From contig JAVTVJ010000545.1 of assembly GCA_034509425.1 (NCBI GenBank), positions 124,001-188,000 of the forward strand: 64,000 nt of DNA, read 5' to 3'. Source of the DNA: Eopsaltria australis (lineage: Eukaryota; Chordata; Aves; Passeriformes; Petroicidae). The position numbers and the translations under genes were made by a program. Below the pieces are notes generated by a model. It was not told the DNA's origin. It worked only from the letters and a program-made list of their open reading frames with translations, and did not search any database. This document shows, piece after piece, positions 13,376-25,689 of this stretch; positions within the stretch are counted from its first letter, which is position 1; each line of letters opens with the position of its first letter.

Positions 13376-13522
13376 AGGGATGAGGAACTTCTTGATTTCT
13401 TCCAATGCATGTCCCATTCTGGCATATGCTTCTGCAGGTGGAGCAAATACTTCAATTAAAACATGCAGGTCATCATTTAGGTGGAAATACTTTGCCTCTC
13501 CACTTTTTCTCAACTCTTCCTC
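13376..13522 (-). CDS. KHDRBS3: KHDRBS3 coding exon 4 (second half of KH domain)
   Basis: The exon encodes residues 109-157. It starts [20 protein letters not shown] and ends EEIKKFLIP. This is the second half of the KH domain, running into the QUA2 helix. [30 protein letters not shown] matches KHDRBS3; as I recall, KHDRBS2 has KYAHLSDELH and APPGEAYSRMSHAL. The acceptor is CTTCCAG. The donor is CCT followed by GTTAGT, which lacks the usual A or G at +3, and an 8-nt T run follows at once. The exon is 147 nt and phase 0 on both sides, so it is a symmetric exon. Its boundary after LIP agrees with exon 5 starting at DYNDEIRQ. Confidence 0.96.
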
Positions 13523-15354
13523 CTGGAAGACAAGAAAAAGATTGGTTTTACACATTCTTGTTTTAAGCATTGTAATGCAAGTGTTGAAGTTTCTCCAGAG
13601 GAATTTGCAGACACTGTTTACTCATGTTCAGATGTCTGCAACTAAAAAAGTAACATGAAATACGAACCAACAGCTTCTGCTCACATACAGAAACTGTAGC
13701 ACAGTAGAGCAGGGGGAATGCTTCCAAGAGTTTTCCCAGGTGTACCATTTTCATGAAAAAGACACTCTCTTCTTGAAAGTAAAGTCTACAGAGGACACGT
13801 TTGATCTACTATTCCACAAGAGCAAGCTTCTTTTACCAATATTATTTCAATCTTGGTATTACTATGCTGCTTTGATACTTATTTTCTGTTCTCACTGAAG
13901 TTTTTATCCAATGAGGGCATCCTTCACAGAACTGTGCCACTTGGACATAAAGTTAACAGCGTATGAGATGAGGGAAGAGAACATTAGCAAGAAGAGCTCA
14001 CCAGCTGTTTCAGAAGCAAGCTGATCTTTTGTTTTCCTTCACCCAACCCACTTCAATGACTGCAAAGCTGAGTTCAATGTAGTGAAGCAGAGGCCAGTTC
14101 TCAAATACTGACATTCACATGCAAAATTTTCACAGACCAAAAGGGCAGCACTTGCTTTTCTCAGGCTGCCCACTGCCTGTGTGTACTTGACAGGTCCAAG
14201 GGATGAAACCAGTACTTAGAAATAATTTATTGCTTTATCAGATAACATTAAATCAAATACTTAGCAGTTCTGCTGTCTAAAAAACTAACACTCTCCTGCA
14301 GCTTCCTGTTTTTGGCAAGCACCAGGTAAGCACTTCACCCTTTAGATTACTAAAATTGTAAGCTGCAATGATAGCTGAAATCTCCTCCCGAGCACATCCC
14401 ATAATTACAGGTTGAGGTTTATATGTGACAATCCATTTCTGCTTCTCATGAATAATATTCTTATCAAAATGATTTGTGTTTCACTATGAAGATGTCTAAA
14501 ATAAAAATCAGTCTAGATCACTGTGAGTGCACCCAGAGCAGGAATATTAAGAGGTCACTCAGCAGGATTAGACTCTGTCAGCAATATCATTACTTTGTGA
14601 CTACAAATAAGAGATCTTAAAAATAGAAAGCAACTTTATATAAACATCACAGCTCAAATACTTAGTTTTAATAGGAACTGATTTCCCAGTTAAATACTAT
14701 AAGTACAGTTACTCAAAACATGAGCCACTAGCACTGGAAGCTAGTTGAGTTCCCCATGTACTTTGGTTTTTAGCATATACTTGCACCACACATTTCCTGT
14801 TCTTTTCTTCTAAAGACGAAAAAAAAAATCACTCTGCTGTTAGTTTGTGCAGAAAGCAGAGTGCTAAGGAACTTCCTTTCTGTGTTTATCAATTTGGTTG
14901 GTAACAGCAATAAACAATAGAAAAGTCACAATTTTCTGTGTAGGACCTGGTAAAAAAGCATTTCAATCACCACTTTTAACAAAACATACAGAATTCTAAT
15001 GCAGGTTTTAAGATCATACCCATAAGCAAGCTATTAAAGTAATTCTATGCTTTTTTGCTAAGTTCACTTCATCATGAAGACCAATACAAAGCCACAACTT
15101 GTTCCCATTCCAGTATCCCCCTTTGACAGCAATTTAGCTCCCATAAAATCCTGTCTTCCATTACTTGACATCTATTGGCTTGGTTTGCCCACTGCATGTA
15201 GAATCTTGGCTTGACTGGCCAAAGAGAGACATTGACCAATAATCAATATTAGGATCTCCTATGCTTTTTATTCGTTTCAATTTTTGTTACAAGGTTTGTT
15301 CCCCTCCTCAGAAATTTAAGGTAACAAAACTCCACTGACATACTCAGGCCTTAC
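13523..15354 (-). other. KHDRBS3 intron 3
   Basis: This is the shortest intron, 1,832 bp, between the two KH-domain exons. It is AT-rich. I see no transposable element and no open frame worth reporting in it. Confidence 0.85.
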
Positions 15355-15471
15355 CTTTGTCTTGTCTCTCATAGAACCTTTTCCCAAAATAGACATTTTT
15401 GTCAGTGTTTCTTCCTGTAAACGCTTTAGAGAATTACCACGTGGACCCAAAAGTTTTCCCACAAAATTAAA
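15355..15471 (-). CDS. KHDRBS3: KHDRBS3 coding exon 3 (KH core with GPRG loop)
   Basis: This exon encodes residues 70-108 and holds the RNA-contacting heart of the maxi-KH domain. The sequence [20 protein letters not shown] contains the GxxG loop as GPRG at residues 78-81. It is followed by [19 protein letters not shown], the variable-loop side. LTKMSILG fits KHDRBS3; I recall GAKMSILG in KHDRBS2. The acceptor is TTTTCTTACAG after a long T tract and the donor is AAG followed by GTAAGG. Both flanking introns are phase 0, so the 117-nt exon could be skipped without a frameshift, though that would destroy the KH fold. Residue 107 is threonine, where I recall alanine in mammalian Sam68-like proteins. 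Confidence 0.97.
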
Positions 15472-15639
15472 CTGTAAGAAAACAAACAAAAAAAAAACCA
15501 TCAACCTCACTGGATTTTTAATTGCAAATTAATGAACACAACAGGATATTTTTCTGAAACAACTTTTAGTCATAGGTGCAAACGATTAGACCATAGATTA
15601 AAAAACGTTAAATACAATCATACAGTACAATTAATAGAA

Positions 15640-16491
15640 TGTCAGAGGCTCCAGCAACACAGAAGTATCTGAACTCAAGGATAACTTGGTGCCCACTACA
15701 GGCTGCCAGATCAAGAGGAGCCTGTTGACCAAGTCTTCTTGCCCCAGATATGGGAAGCATCATGCCCAAGGCTTTTGTCCTGCTGAGGGACTCTAACCAC
15801 CCCAACATCTGTTGGAAAAGTGGCAAGGCAAGCCACAGGCAGCCCTGGAGACTCCTGAAATGCATGTGGGATAACTTCCTGACCCAGGTAATAGACAGAC
15901 CTACCAGAGGGGAGGGTTACGGAATCTGATGGTCACCAATACAAATGAGCTCACTGGGGACAAGATTGGAGGCAGTGATCAAGGTAAGGAGGGAACTTGG
16001 GCTCCTGAACTTTTGAAAGCAGGCTTCCAGGTCTTTGGGAAGCCAGTCAGTGGGATCCCCTGGAGACTGCCCTCACAGATGAGGGAATAAAACAGAGCTG
16101 GCAGATCTTGAATGAAATCTTCCACTGAACACAAGAGCTAGCAACTCCTAGCAGCAAGAATTCAGGCAAGGAACCAACAAGGCTGAGTAGGGACAGGCTG
16201 GTCAAACTAAAGGGCAAGAAACAAATGCACAGACAGTGGAAGCTAAGACAGGCAACCTGGGAAGAGTATAGAGATGAAGTCTGGCTGTGCAGAGCTGGGG
16301 TGAGGAAGGTGCAAGTGAAGCCTAAACTGAATCTGACAAAGGACACAGAGTAACAAAAGGAGTAACAGAAAGGGCTTCTCCAGGTGTCCCGACCAGAAAA
16401 TGAAGGTTAAAAAAGGTGTTACCCTCCACTCCCACCAATAAACCATGATGGAAAACTGGTTACAACAGATAAGGTTGAGGTACTCAACAAC
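15640..16491 (+). mobile_element. CR1 LINE internal ORF2 fragment (endonuclease to RT linker)
   Basis: About 850 bp match the CR1 ORF2 segment between the endonuclease and reverse transcriptase domains. Anchors, in order, are GGAGCCTGTTGACCAAG, GTAATAGACAGACCTACCAG, ACAGAGCTGGCAGATCTT, AACTAAAGGGCAAGAA and GAGGTACTCAACAAC. The reading frame is broken by many stops and indels, so it is dead. It lacks both the RT domain and the 3' UTR, which is unusual because CR1 insertions start from the 3' end; a later deletion is likely. Confidence 0.85.
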
Positions 16492-19400
16492 TGAAGTGAC
16501 ACAATCATGTTAAAAATACAGTTTTAGGCAGAAATAAAATACAGTGATGCTGAACAGCAAACAGACTTAAGCTTTGTGGCTTCAGATTTATGGAACAGTT
16601 TGTAAGGTCTTTGCTTGTCCCTCTACTACAATGTCACTGAAGAGCCAAGAGGGGCTGCACTGATCTCCCGGTTCACCTGGAGTAATTTGAAAGGACTTAA
16701 CAATGGGGCATGGCAGCCCCAAATCTCTTGCTGCTACATTGAAGTGCTGATAGAACAAAGGCCCAGCTGCACTCACCCTACAGAAAGTCAAGAGAAGCAG
16801 CTCATTTCTTTCAGCTTTAGACAAAAAGGAAAGCAAGCATTAAATATCAACTAAATATGAAAATCTAAGTTTATTCCCCTTACTAGTTGCAAGTTCAATT
16901 CCCAATATAGACCTGAACAAAACTATTAAGAAGATAGCTTATGGATGACTATAGTCCATAGAACCTATTAAATGAAAGGCCTTGCATGAACCAGACTTTT
17001 CTGAAATTATCAGGTCACATCAATAAATTCTCAGGCAAATTCTTTTTATTATTTTTTTTGTCAGAGATATAATTTTCTTTTCATATAGGTCCTAAGATAC
17101 AGTCAGGAAAAATATTAATTGGAAAGACTGAACAGAAACAGGTAGAAATTTCCCTTACTGAGAATATTCAGGACTCAGGGCCACTTATGGGGTCCTGTGC
17201 AATTTAATTTACAATCATTACTTCAACAGAAGGTTGAACATCTGAAGGTGCAGATGTTCTCTAGAGGTTCCTTTTAACTTGGACTTCTGATTTTATTGTT
17301 TCTGAAGGTATAATTAAGGAATGCAAACAAATTGAAACAATTCACAACAAATTTGAACTTTGAGAAGTCAACCACTCCTTGTCAAGAATGTCCTTAAAGG
17401 AAGCTCATAGTAAAAGTAAAGCTTTCACATAGTGAAACACCACCTCAGTTTTTCAAGCAATACTTAAGATTACTTATGTCTACTTATAATAGCCTTTTAA
17501 GATACTAGGAACAAAAATAAACACTCTTTACTGCAGCTGTATTCTTGTAGTGAAAGCCAAGCAGTTTAATGTTGTGTAAATCTAAAACTTGACCTACCAA
17601 ACTTTAACACCTCCAAAAGTTGTCATCTCTTCAAAACCATGAAATCTCTAGTGCCAAAGCCAGACATTACAACAGCTATACAAGGACTGCACAGATGACA
17701 TGTTCTAGACACATTTAATGAACATGAAAATGTATTGTCTGTATCCTGAGATCCACTGAACTATTCTTTTCTGGGCACTGAGGCTCCAAATATTTGATTT
17801 GACAAGTCTGAAGCACAAGAAACTTGTGTTGCAAGTCTGAAATTCTGCTGATTTAAAAGCACACTACCTCTAGGTGTAGCTTAAAAGCACAAACAAAGGT
17901 TAGTAAAAAAATGCAGTCACAAAGCATTTTTGCTCCCTCATAACAAAGCTAAAAGGCTTTGGAACATTTCAGTTGATTATTCCATAAATAAAACCCATTT
18001 ATGATATTGATGGAATCCTTTCAGTAGAAAACAGATTTACTTTGAACAGGTACTGCATTTTGTTCAAACTATTGGTTTATCTCCCTTTTACATCAAATTG
18101 GAAACATCTGATCAAAGGTTTATTTTGACATACTTCATAGATATAGAAACACTCACAGTATCAGTCACCAAGTTACTACTACTACTACTTATACACTGCT
18201 TTCAATCAAATAGTAGGACTCAAATATAAAGGAAAAAATCCAGCACACAGTAAAAAAAAAAAAAAATTATTTACAAAATTAGCAAATCCTGTTTATCTGC
18301 TAGCGTACCAGAAACAAATAAGCCTGGAAGATCCAGGTTAGCTCTCACAAGTTTCATGGGTGTTTCCCATATTCCACATTTAGCATTTATTTGACCCAAG
18401 ACCACAAAAACAAAGAAAAAATTCAGGTTTATTATTGAACTCAAAATTCCTTCCTTAGATGTTCATAAATCCTCATTTTAAGAAGCATTTTTTTCAATTA
18501 TCATACAATGGAGATCATAGGCATCACTGCATAACAACCATTTCTTCAGAATCACCAAATCAAAATGTTACTTGAACAGTTGTCTAGAGATTTGTCTCCT
18601 TACCACATCACTGCTTGGAACTCTTCCCTGAAAACATTTCTGAAGAAACACAGTTACAAAGAACATTCAAAAACATGATACTCTCTTCAGAACCATTTGA
18701 TCTACTATATAAATTATAACCAAAAAAAAAAGGAACTAATGCCAGTGCTACAGAATTTTTAAATGTATATATTACAGAAAAGGGAATATAATAGAAAAAG
18801 TAATCCTTGTTTATCCCCAACCAAGGCAAGTCTGCTAAGTATGGTTCATCCAGCTTAAAATACTTAGTGAAAGTATAAATGCTGGACCAAATGCTTTCCT
18901 GTAAAGCTTTAAGCACTCCATTGTTATTAAAGCCATAGAAAGCTTTCTTGACATATTAGTTTTCTGTAATGGTTTCTCTGTGACAGGGTCACTAGAAAAA
19001 AAAAAAAAAAGTTAATTTAAGATTCAGAGCACTTTCCCTTTGAATGATGTGAAACAAGGCCAACTTCAAGGTTTTTCCAATTCATCTCAGAAAGATAAAA
19101 TTTCCCATAGAAAGTAAGTGCTTCAAGCATCTGTGTTACACCACAAACTACTCTCCTTCATGTAACATGGTAATAGGTCCTTAAACATTTATTCACAGCA
19201 GAAAGCTTGGTCAGTTTTACTATAAAGGTGCTTAAAAGTTATCCCTGGAATTACAATTGATGCTTGTTCTTCCACATCACTTCTGGTTACGCAACCGCAT
19301 TTTCTCATTTCTGCTCTAAGAAATCCTTAGAGCTGAGCTATTATGAAAAATTGCTTTCTAACTAGTCATGTGATTAAAATATTAATCTCTCCATGACTTT

Positions 19401-21696
19401 ACATAACAATGGCAGATATATTGTATATGACAATGACATTTTAAAACAGATATTTTCACTTTAAAAGTTGAGCTAAAAGCTTAAATGGATCCCAGTTCCA
19501 CAAGTCAGTAACTTCTGAGAAAATGTATTTAAAGTCTCACTTTGGGGAACAACAGACCATTTTTTCCTTAACTTCTGCGATTTACCCAGTATTTAAGTGT
19601 AGATCTATGAGCAATTTTTAAAATGGTAGCCTGTCAAAACGGAAATAATTATTCCCCACAGTTTTGATTCATCTCATAGAAAATCATTATGATTCCATTT
19701 ACCATCCATGGAAGCTACTTTTTTCACCTAATTCAGAACACCCAAGTTCAGCAAACTGTCAAAGCAAAATTAGGGTTCTAAGACTAAACTACTTCACAAT
19801 GCATATTCATTAAATATATGGGAGGGGGGATAACACCTTCGTGCCTCACAAGTACACAACAAAGCTCTAAAACACCTTTCACACATGATGGCAGAGTTGG
19901 AACAGATCCACAGAGTCCCTGCACAACACAACCACATCAGGACCTTCCTTGAGTGGCCAGCTCACCTTTTATGCCTGTAAGTCTGTGCAAGCTTGAAGAT
20001 GATTTTCAAGCATGGAATGCAACAGAAATACACGTTTAAGGGTCACATTTTCACACACGACCCAGAATCAGTTGAGATATTCAGCTGATCAAACAGCACA
20101 TCACTCTAACCTCAATGTCCTTAGCTGACAAGATCTCATTCCACTACCAGCACACACATGGACTCCTATCTATAGGTAACTTGATTTAAAACTCAGTTCT
20201 ACCTCAAAAGTTGGCCCTTTCTCCATAAGGTTGCCTAAAAGCCTAACCTCTCTAATCCTTACGTGTGGTAGATGTCCCAGTTACAACAGGATTGCAGAAA
20301 GCATGACCAAAGCCTATTCAAGCTTCATCTAAACACCTCAGATTCATTTCTGTATCACAGCATTTCAGGCCTCTTGGAGGCATCTGCAGAGCTGGATCAA
20401 ACCAAAAAACTCCTAAGACTCTGCACAATCATATTTTGAAAAGATGTGACTGGGCCTGCAATCTATAAAGGAGTTTCCTCAAGGTTTTGTCTTACCAGAT
20501 AAGACTACGTGTCACCATAACAAGACGTATTAAATCAGGGGCTTTTTTTACAGGAGTCTGTAGACACCACAAAGAAATTTATTCAAATGCACAAATTCAG
20601 GGAGAAACTGAACATAACTCCTGGGACTAACCATCTTGAGTTATTTCATAGCACAGACAGTTCAGGGTGTCTTGGCTATTCTATCACCTTCTATCAAGGT
20701 CCAGATATGAAAAAAAACCCAAAACATTTAGACCAACTATCTGTAGCATGAGATTAAGCCTGTTAAGTAACATTGCCAAGGGTTGAGCAAGACCAAAGTT
20801 CCCAGTTAAAGGATATTATTATAGAGTATCACAGAAAGAACCAAGAGCTCTCAGGTAGGAGGCCAGTTAAGCACATCACCAGGAACACTCAACTATATGT
20901 GCACTAAGCAGAAGACCAGAAACTCAAGTGTTTTTTCAGGGTGAGCAAAGATGCCCAAAAAAGTGCAATACATACTTCTGAACGTGAGGTCTACCAGATT
21001 CTTTTCCAACAGAAACTCAGCTTCTCTGCACTTTAGTTGAAGAGCTTCTGCTGCACTTAACCTGTCACCTTCCAGGGCTGTCAGAGGTAATTGCACAGGA
21101 CCCAGCCATGGGCTCATGAGAATGCATCTGACAGGACAGGAAATGTGAGCAAGCATTACCATGCCAGGCTGATCTGATCAGAGCCTGGACTGCCTGACCT
21201 GTGTTGAGGCTATTATGATTTATTCAAGGAGTCAGAGTTACAGGAAAGTCTTAAAGAAGGAAATGGCAAAGTAATATATATTTCAGGTCTAGCAAGCTGT
21301 CTTGCTTGGGGGCAGGGCACTGATGGGTTGTTTTGCTACACAGACCTCTTTTGTAATATAAAATTATGACAGGATTAATGAAATATCAATATACATAAAC
21401 AGCAGAGGCCATCTTTCTTTCCCAGAGATCCCTGGCAAATATAAACAAAGAAATCATTTCTGCCGGCAAAAAATCACTCATATTTGTGGTCAGTTACATT
21501 TTCATCTATTTAATCCTGTTAAGGTTTTAACAATTTTAATAACTTGGGGGTTTTTTGATCTAGTTTAAAAGCAGGATCATTTGTTTAGAGGACTATTCTG
21601 TTAATGAATTTGAAGCAAACTTAGTTTTTCTCACCACTTCCTGGTTACCAAAGTTAGATTAAACCCAACCTGGTAACCCAATGCTTGTTTGAGAGA

Positions 21697-21740
21697 TTTA
21701 CTATACTATATACTATTTACTATACTATATACTATTACTA
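21697..21740. repeat. 19-bp AT-rich tandem repeat
   Basis: The unit TTTACTATACTATATACTA occurs twice without a mismatch, at 21697-21715 and 21716-21734. A partial, slightly altered third copy follows. The unit is itself built from ACTAT subrepeats. Confidence 0.9.
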
Positions 21741-22249
21741 TAATGACTTTGTCAGCTTCAAACAGCAGATTCTCAGATCATTAACCCCATAAAGACTACA
21801 TCTCCTGAAAAAATGGAGAGGATCTTGGAGAGGATCTTTATTCAGGATCCTGTCAAATAGATAATTGCATAAGTGTGGACTGCAGGCAACCACACCAGCT
21901 TGATAGGGAACTCTGAATTCAATACTGACATGCAAAGATTTTTTGCACAGATTTAATCCATATTTAAGTCTGAAATTTGATTCTTCTGAAGCATTTGTCA
22001 CCAACACTGATCAGTAGGAAAGAAAACTCAAAAATGAGAAACAAATCTTTGAACCATTTTTCTGAGAAATTCTCCTCTGGTATTTTCTACCAACACATTT
22101 GCAGCAATACCAACACCTGCCATAGGTAGAATGATCTAGGAAACTGCACACATAAACAGAGAACAGCTGCACAGAGGCACAAAGCACTAATGTGAAACAC
22201 CACTTCAGGTTTTTATCAGGACCACAATATTTTTTTAAGTTCCACAGAA

Positions 22250-23470
22250 GAGAACCACAGAAAAGTACAGGATGGAAGGGACCTTAAAGATCATGCAGTT
22301 CCAACCTCCTTGCCATGGGGATGGACACCTTCCTCTTGATCAGGTCGCTCAAAGTCCTATCCAGCCTGGCCTTGAACACTTCCAGGGATGGAGCATCCAC
22401 AACTTCTCTGGGAAACTGTACCAGATGCCTCACTGCTCTTTTAGTAAAGAATTTCTTCCTACTATCTAATCTGAATCTCTCCTCTTACAATTTAAAGCCA
22501 TCCCCACTTGTACAACCACTCCATGCCCTTGTAAGAAGTTTCTTCTCAGCTCTCTTGTAAGCCTTTAGGTACTGGAAGGTGCTGCAAGGTCTCCCTGGAG
22601 CCTTCTCTTCTCCAGCTTTCTCATCTCATCTTCCTGGCAGAGGTGCTCCAGCCCAAATCATCTTCATTACTTCCTCTAGACACATTTCACCAGGTCCATG
22701 TCCTTAAGCTGGGGACCCCAGAGCTGGATGCAGCACTGCAGGTGGGGTCTCACCAGAGCAGAGGGGAATAATCCCTTCCCTCACCTGCTGCGCACAGGGC
22801 TTTGGATGCAGCCCAGGACACGTTTGGTTTCAGGGCTATGAGAGCACATTTAGGGGTCTTTTTGAGCTTCTTATCAACCAACACCCCAAGTCATCCTCCT
22901 CAGGGCTGCTCTTGATCCACTCTCTGTACAGCCTGTATTTTGTGTCTGGGGTTGTCCCAACCCAACAGGGATCACCTTGCACTTGCTGAACTTCATGAGG
23001 TTTGCAGAGACCCACCACTCCAGTCTCTCAAGGTCCCTCTGGATGCCATCCTGTCCCTCCAGCATGTGTCAACTGCACCACACAGCTGGGTGTCAGTGAA
23101 CTTGCTGAGAGTGCACTCAATGTCAGTGTCCATGTCACCACCAAAGACGTCAAAGAGTGCTGGTCACAGTAACAGCCACTTGTCATTGGTCACCACTTGA
23201 ACACTGAACCATTGACCACAACTCTGAGTGCAACCATCCAGCCAATTCCTTAACCACCATGTGGTCCATCCATCAAGTCCATGTCTCTGCAGTTTAGAGA
23301 CAGGAGTGACATATGGGATGGTGTCAAATCCTTCGCACAGATCCAAGTAGATGACATCACTTGCTTTTTACCCTTATTCACCAACCCTGTAACCCTGTCA
23401 AAGGAGGTCACCAGTTTTGTCAAGCACAACTTGCCCTTAGTGAAGCCATCTTGGCTGTCACCAATCGGAC
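22250..23470 (-). mobile_element. CR1 LINE, 1.2-kb copy with decayed RT domain
   Basis: This is the longest CR1 copy here, read antisense from its 3' UTR (GGATGGAAGGGACCTTAAAG) through the RT C-terminus into the RT core. Minus-strand translation shows RT-like pieces such as WTTWWLRNWLDG and GDSQDGFTKGKLCLT. The catalytic region after CTLSK is altered, with FTDTQL where the family has FADD followed by TKL, and a codon is lost. Stops and frameshifts confirm that it is inactive. It is 5'-truncated at the GDSQ region. Confidence 0.93.
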
Positions 23471-25570
23471 AACATGGATAAATACCCAACACATGTACTC
23501 TACATACAGCTCAGGGGAACATGAAGGGGAGATGATTAGAAAAACCCCATATAATCCCACAAATCTTGACAAAGCATCTCTAACTTCTGAGCCCTCCTTT
23601 GAACACATGAAATAGAAATAGGATTACCACTTCAAAAATTTATTGATTCAAGACTTTGTTCTCCCATGCACAGGCATTTAAAACTCATGTCACTTACTGC
23701 AGACCACAGTATGCCAGGATAAGGATTTTAGTTTGCCATGTTGAAGCTATGTCACTTCATAGAATGCAGCATAATTTATTAGATTTCAAAAATAAAACCA
23801 CAAGCCTGGTTCTAATACCAAGTGATAGCAAATTGCAGTGACTGGTTATGGTTTAGGGCAGGTGCTTTTCAGAGATATCAAGAGTAGCTATCAGAATTCT
23901 GAACTGATAACTCACCTTCCAGACTACTCCTATACAGTGAGAATTTTCAGTTCATTTTGACTCTACAGAATCTTTAATGAGCAACCTTTAACAAATATCC
24001 ATCTGTATGTAATAAACTAGAAATTTCTAAGAAAAGCTGAGCCCCCAAATAGTGGGGAAAAATACTCGTAAATATTACGTATCAAGGATTTTATTCACTC
24101 TGGCAGAAGGGAGATTTATGTGAATAAAGATACCAGTATTTTGCTTTCTGTGGAGCACTCCTAGTGGAGATGCAGGAACTCACATGACATGTCTGTTCTG
24201 CACAGCTGCTTTACTTTGCACCCCTGGATCTGCCAGGACTTAAGTTCAGGCTTCTCTCCATAGCACACACCAGGCTTTATTCCAGTTCAGTGTCTCTATG
24301 GGTCAGAAGTCCTGATCAAACAGCAGAGCATCTTCAGCCATTCAAAATACAGCACGGGGTTTCCTACTAGCTATCCTAAATAATTTCAGTGTTTAGTCCT
24401 ATAAAGAAAGTTGACACTAGATAAAGTAGCAGAAGTATATTTTCAGAAGGCAGTGTTTCCCTTTTAAATAGCCACTTTGCCTTTCTTGCCCCTGAGCTCA
24501 AGTATCTACATCTCAACATTTGGAAGAAAAACATCCTTGTTTGCAAACATTGACCATGGAGTAAGGGGTCCCTACATTTTACCTTCCAATCTTTATGTTT
24601 CTGTATGCTTGTATATAGCTCTACTTAGTCATAAAGATGACTTAAGTCAGAGTTCCAAAGAGGTGCCCACATGATGTGCAGCCTTGCACTCACTCAAGGA
24701 ATATTTCATGATACTTTGAACAGCAGCAAAGAAAGCTCTGCAAGTAACCCAGCACAAGCCTGTGAGAAAAACACTGATACTGTGCGTAATAAAAAACAAT
24801 TATAAAAGGTTTTCCTAAACAGAAGGAAGAAAGAATGGTGAATTTTTTCCTCCATGAACATAAAGTCCTGAAATTTCTAATAGGAAGAAAAAGCCATTTC
24901 AAACAAATTAAAAAAATGCTAATCTGATTGTCATAACATTAACCTTAAAATTTTAAGCAGCACCAAAATAATAAAGTTCCACAGCCTACTGAATGTTGCA
25001 TGAATGCTTCCAGGCAGCAATATTTTAGTGCAGGATAATACTTGGCAGTAAAGAAGTGTTAAGAATTCATGGTGGGCAAAGATATTAATGAAACAGTCTC
25101 TACCCCTCCAGAACAGACTGCATAATTTAGCAGTCAAACTATAATTCATTCAAGAATAACAATGGCTGCAACTTAAGAGGATGAGAAGAAAATTGACACA
25201 TTTAGTTCCTTAATGGTACATTTTAAGCTGCACTTCTAGCTACAATAAGAAAGTTTCAAAACCTGGCATCAGATTCAACTTCAAAATTTTTCTTTTTGAT
25301 ATTCTCAAGAGGAGGATCATTCTATCCCCAAAAATATGGTTCAATTATTTGCTCTTAACATACTATGTTGTGTGACCAGCACCACTTTGCTGCAAATTTA
25401 TTCCAACAAGAATCACTTCTATCTTAGAGCTCCTACAGAACAGATTGCAGAACAGCAACAGCAGTGAACGGTAATAGTTTTAAATGTTACATTAAACAAA
25501 ACAGCTAAGATAATAGTGAAATATCTTCTTATAAGAACTTAAGTTTATCAAATATGAAAATGTGACTTAC

Positions 25571-25689
25571 CTTAGGGAATTGTTTTACTGGAATCAGAAC
25601 TTTTTGTCCCAACTTCATATTCTTATTGATGACTACATCAATATACTTTTCTTCTTCCTTTCCTTCCCCTTTTTGGAATTTTTCAATTT
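25571..25689 (-). CDS. KHDRBS3: KHDRBS3 coding exon 2 (end of QUA1, start of KH domain)
   Basis: The exon encodes residues 30-69. It starts [20 protein letters not shown] and ends in [11 protein letters not shown]. The first codon (GAA) is split: G comes from exon 1 and AA from this exon. The first half is the lysine/glutamate-rich linker that closes QUA1. The second half, with [11 protein letters not shown], is the first strand of the KH fold. The acceptor is TTTAACAG and the donor is AAG followed by GTAAGT, a near-ideal 5' splice site. The length of 119 nt restores phase 0 at the next junction, which independently supports both boundaries. It lies 25.9 kb downstream of exon 1. Confidence 0.96.

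Larger units (their letters stand above)
15472..25570 (-). other. KHDRBS3 intron 2
   Basis: This 10.1-kb intron holds two large CR1 fragments in opposite orientations (15640-16491 plus, 22250-23470 minus), a 19-bp tandem repeat at 21697-21740 and A runs at 18252-18266 and 18996-19010. The remainder is AT-rich sequence without recognisable genes. A weak CR1-like patch near 19890-19940 was not firm enough to list. Confidence 0.8.

Noticed and set aside
19880..19945. CR1-like patch (GGCAGAGTTGGAACAGATCC then CCCTGCACAACAC)
   Set aside because: Too short and diverged to separate from chance by eye.
20893..21162. Minus-strand 89-codon frame in intron 2
   Set aside because: No domain, no family resemblance and no flanking splice sites that would join it in frame to exons 2 or 3.
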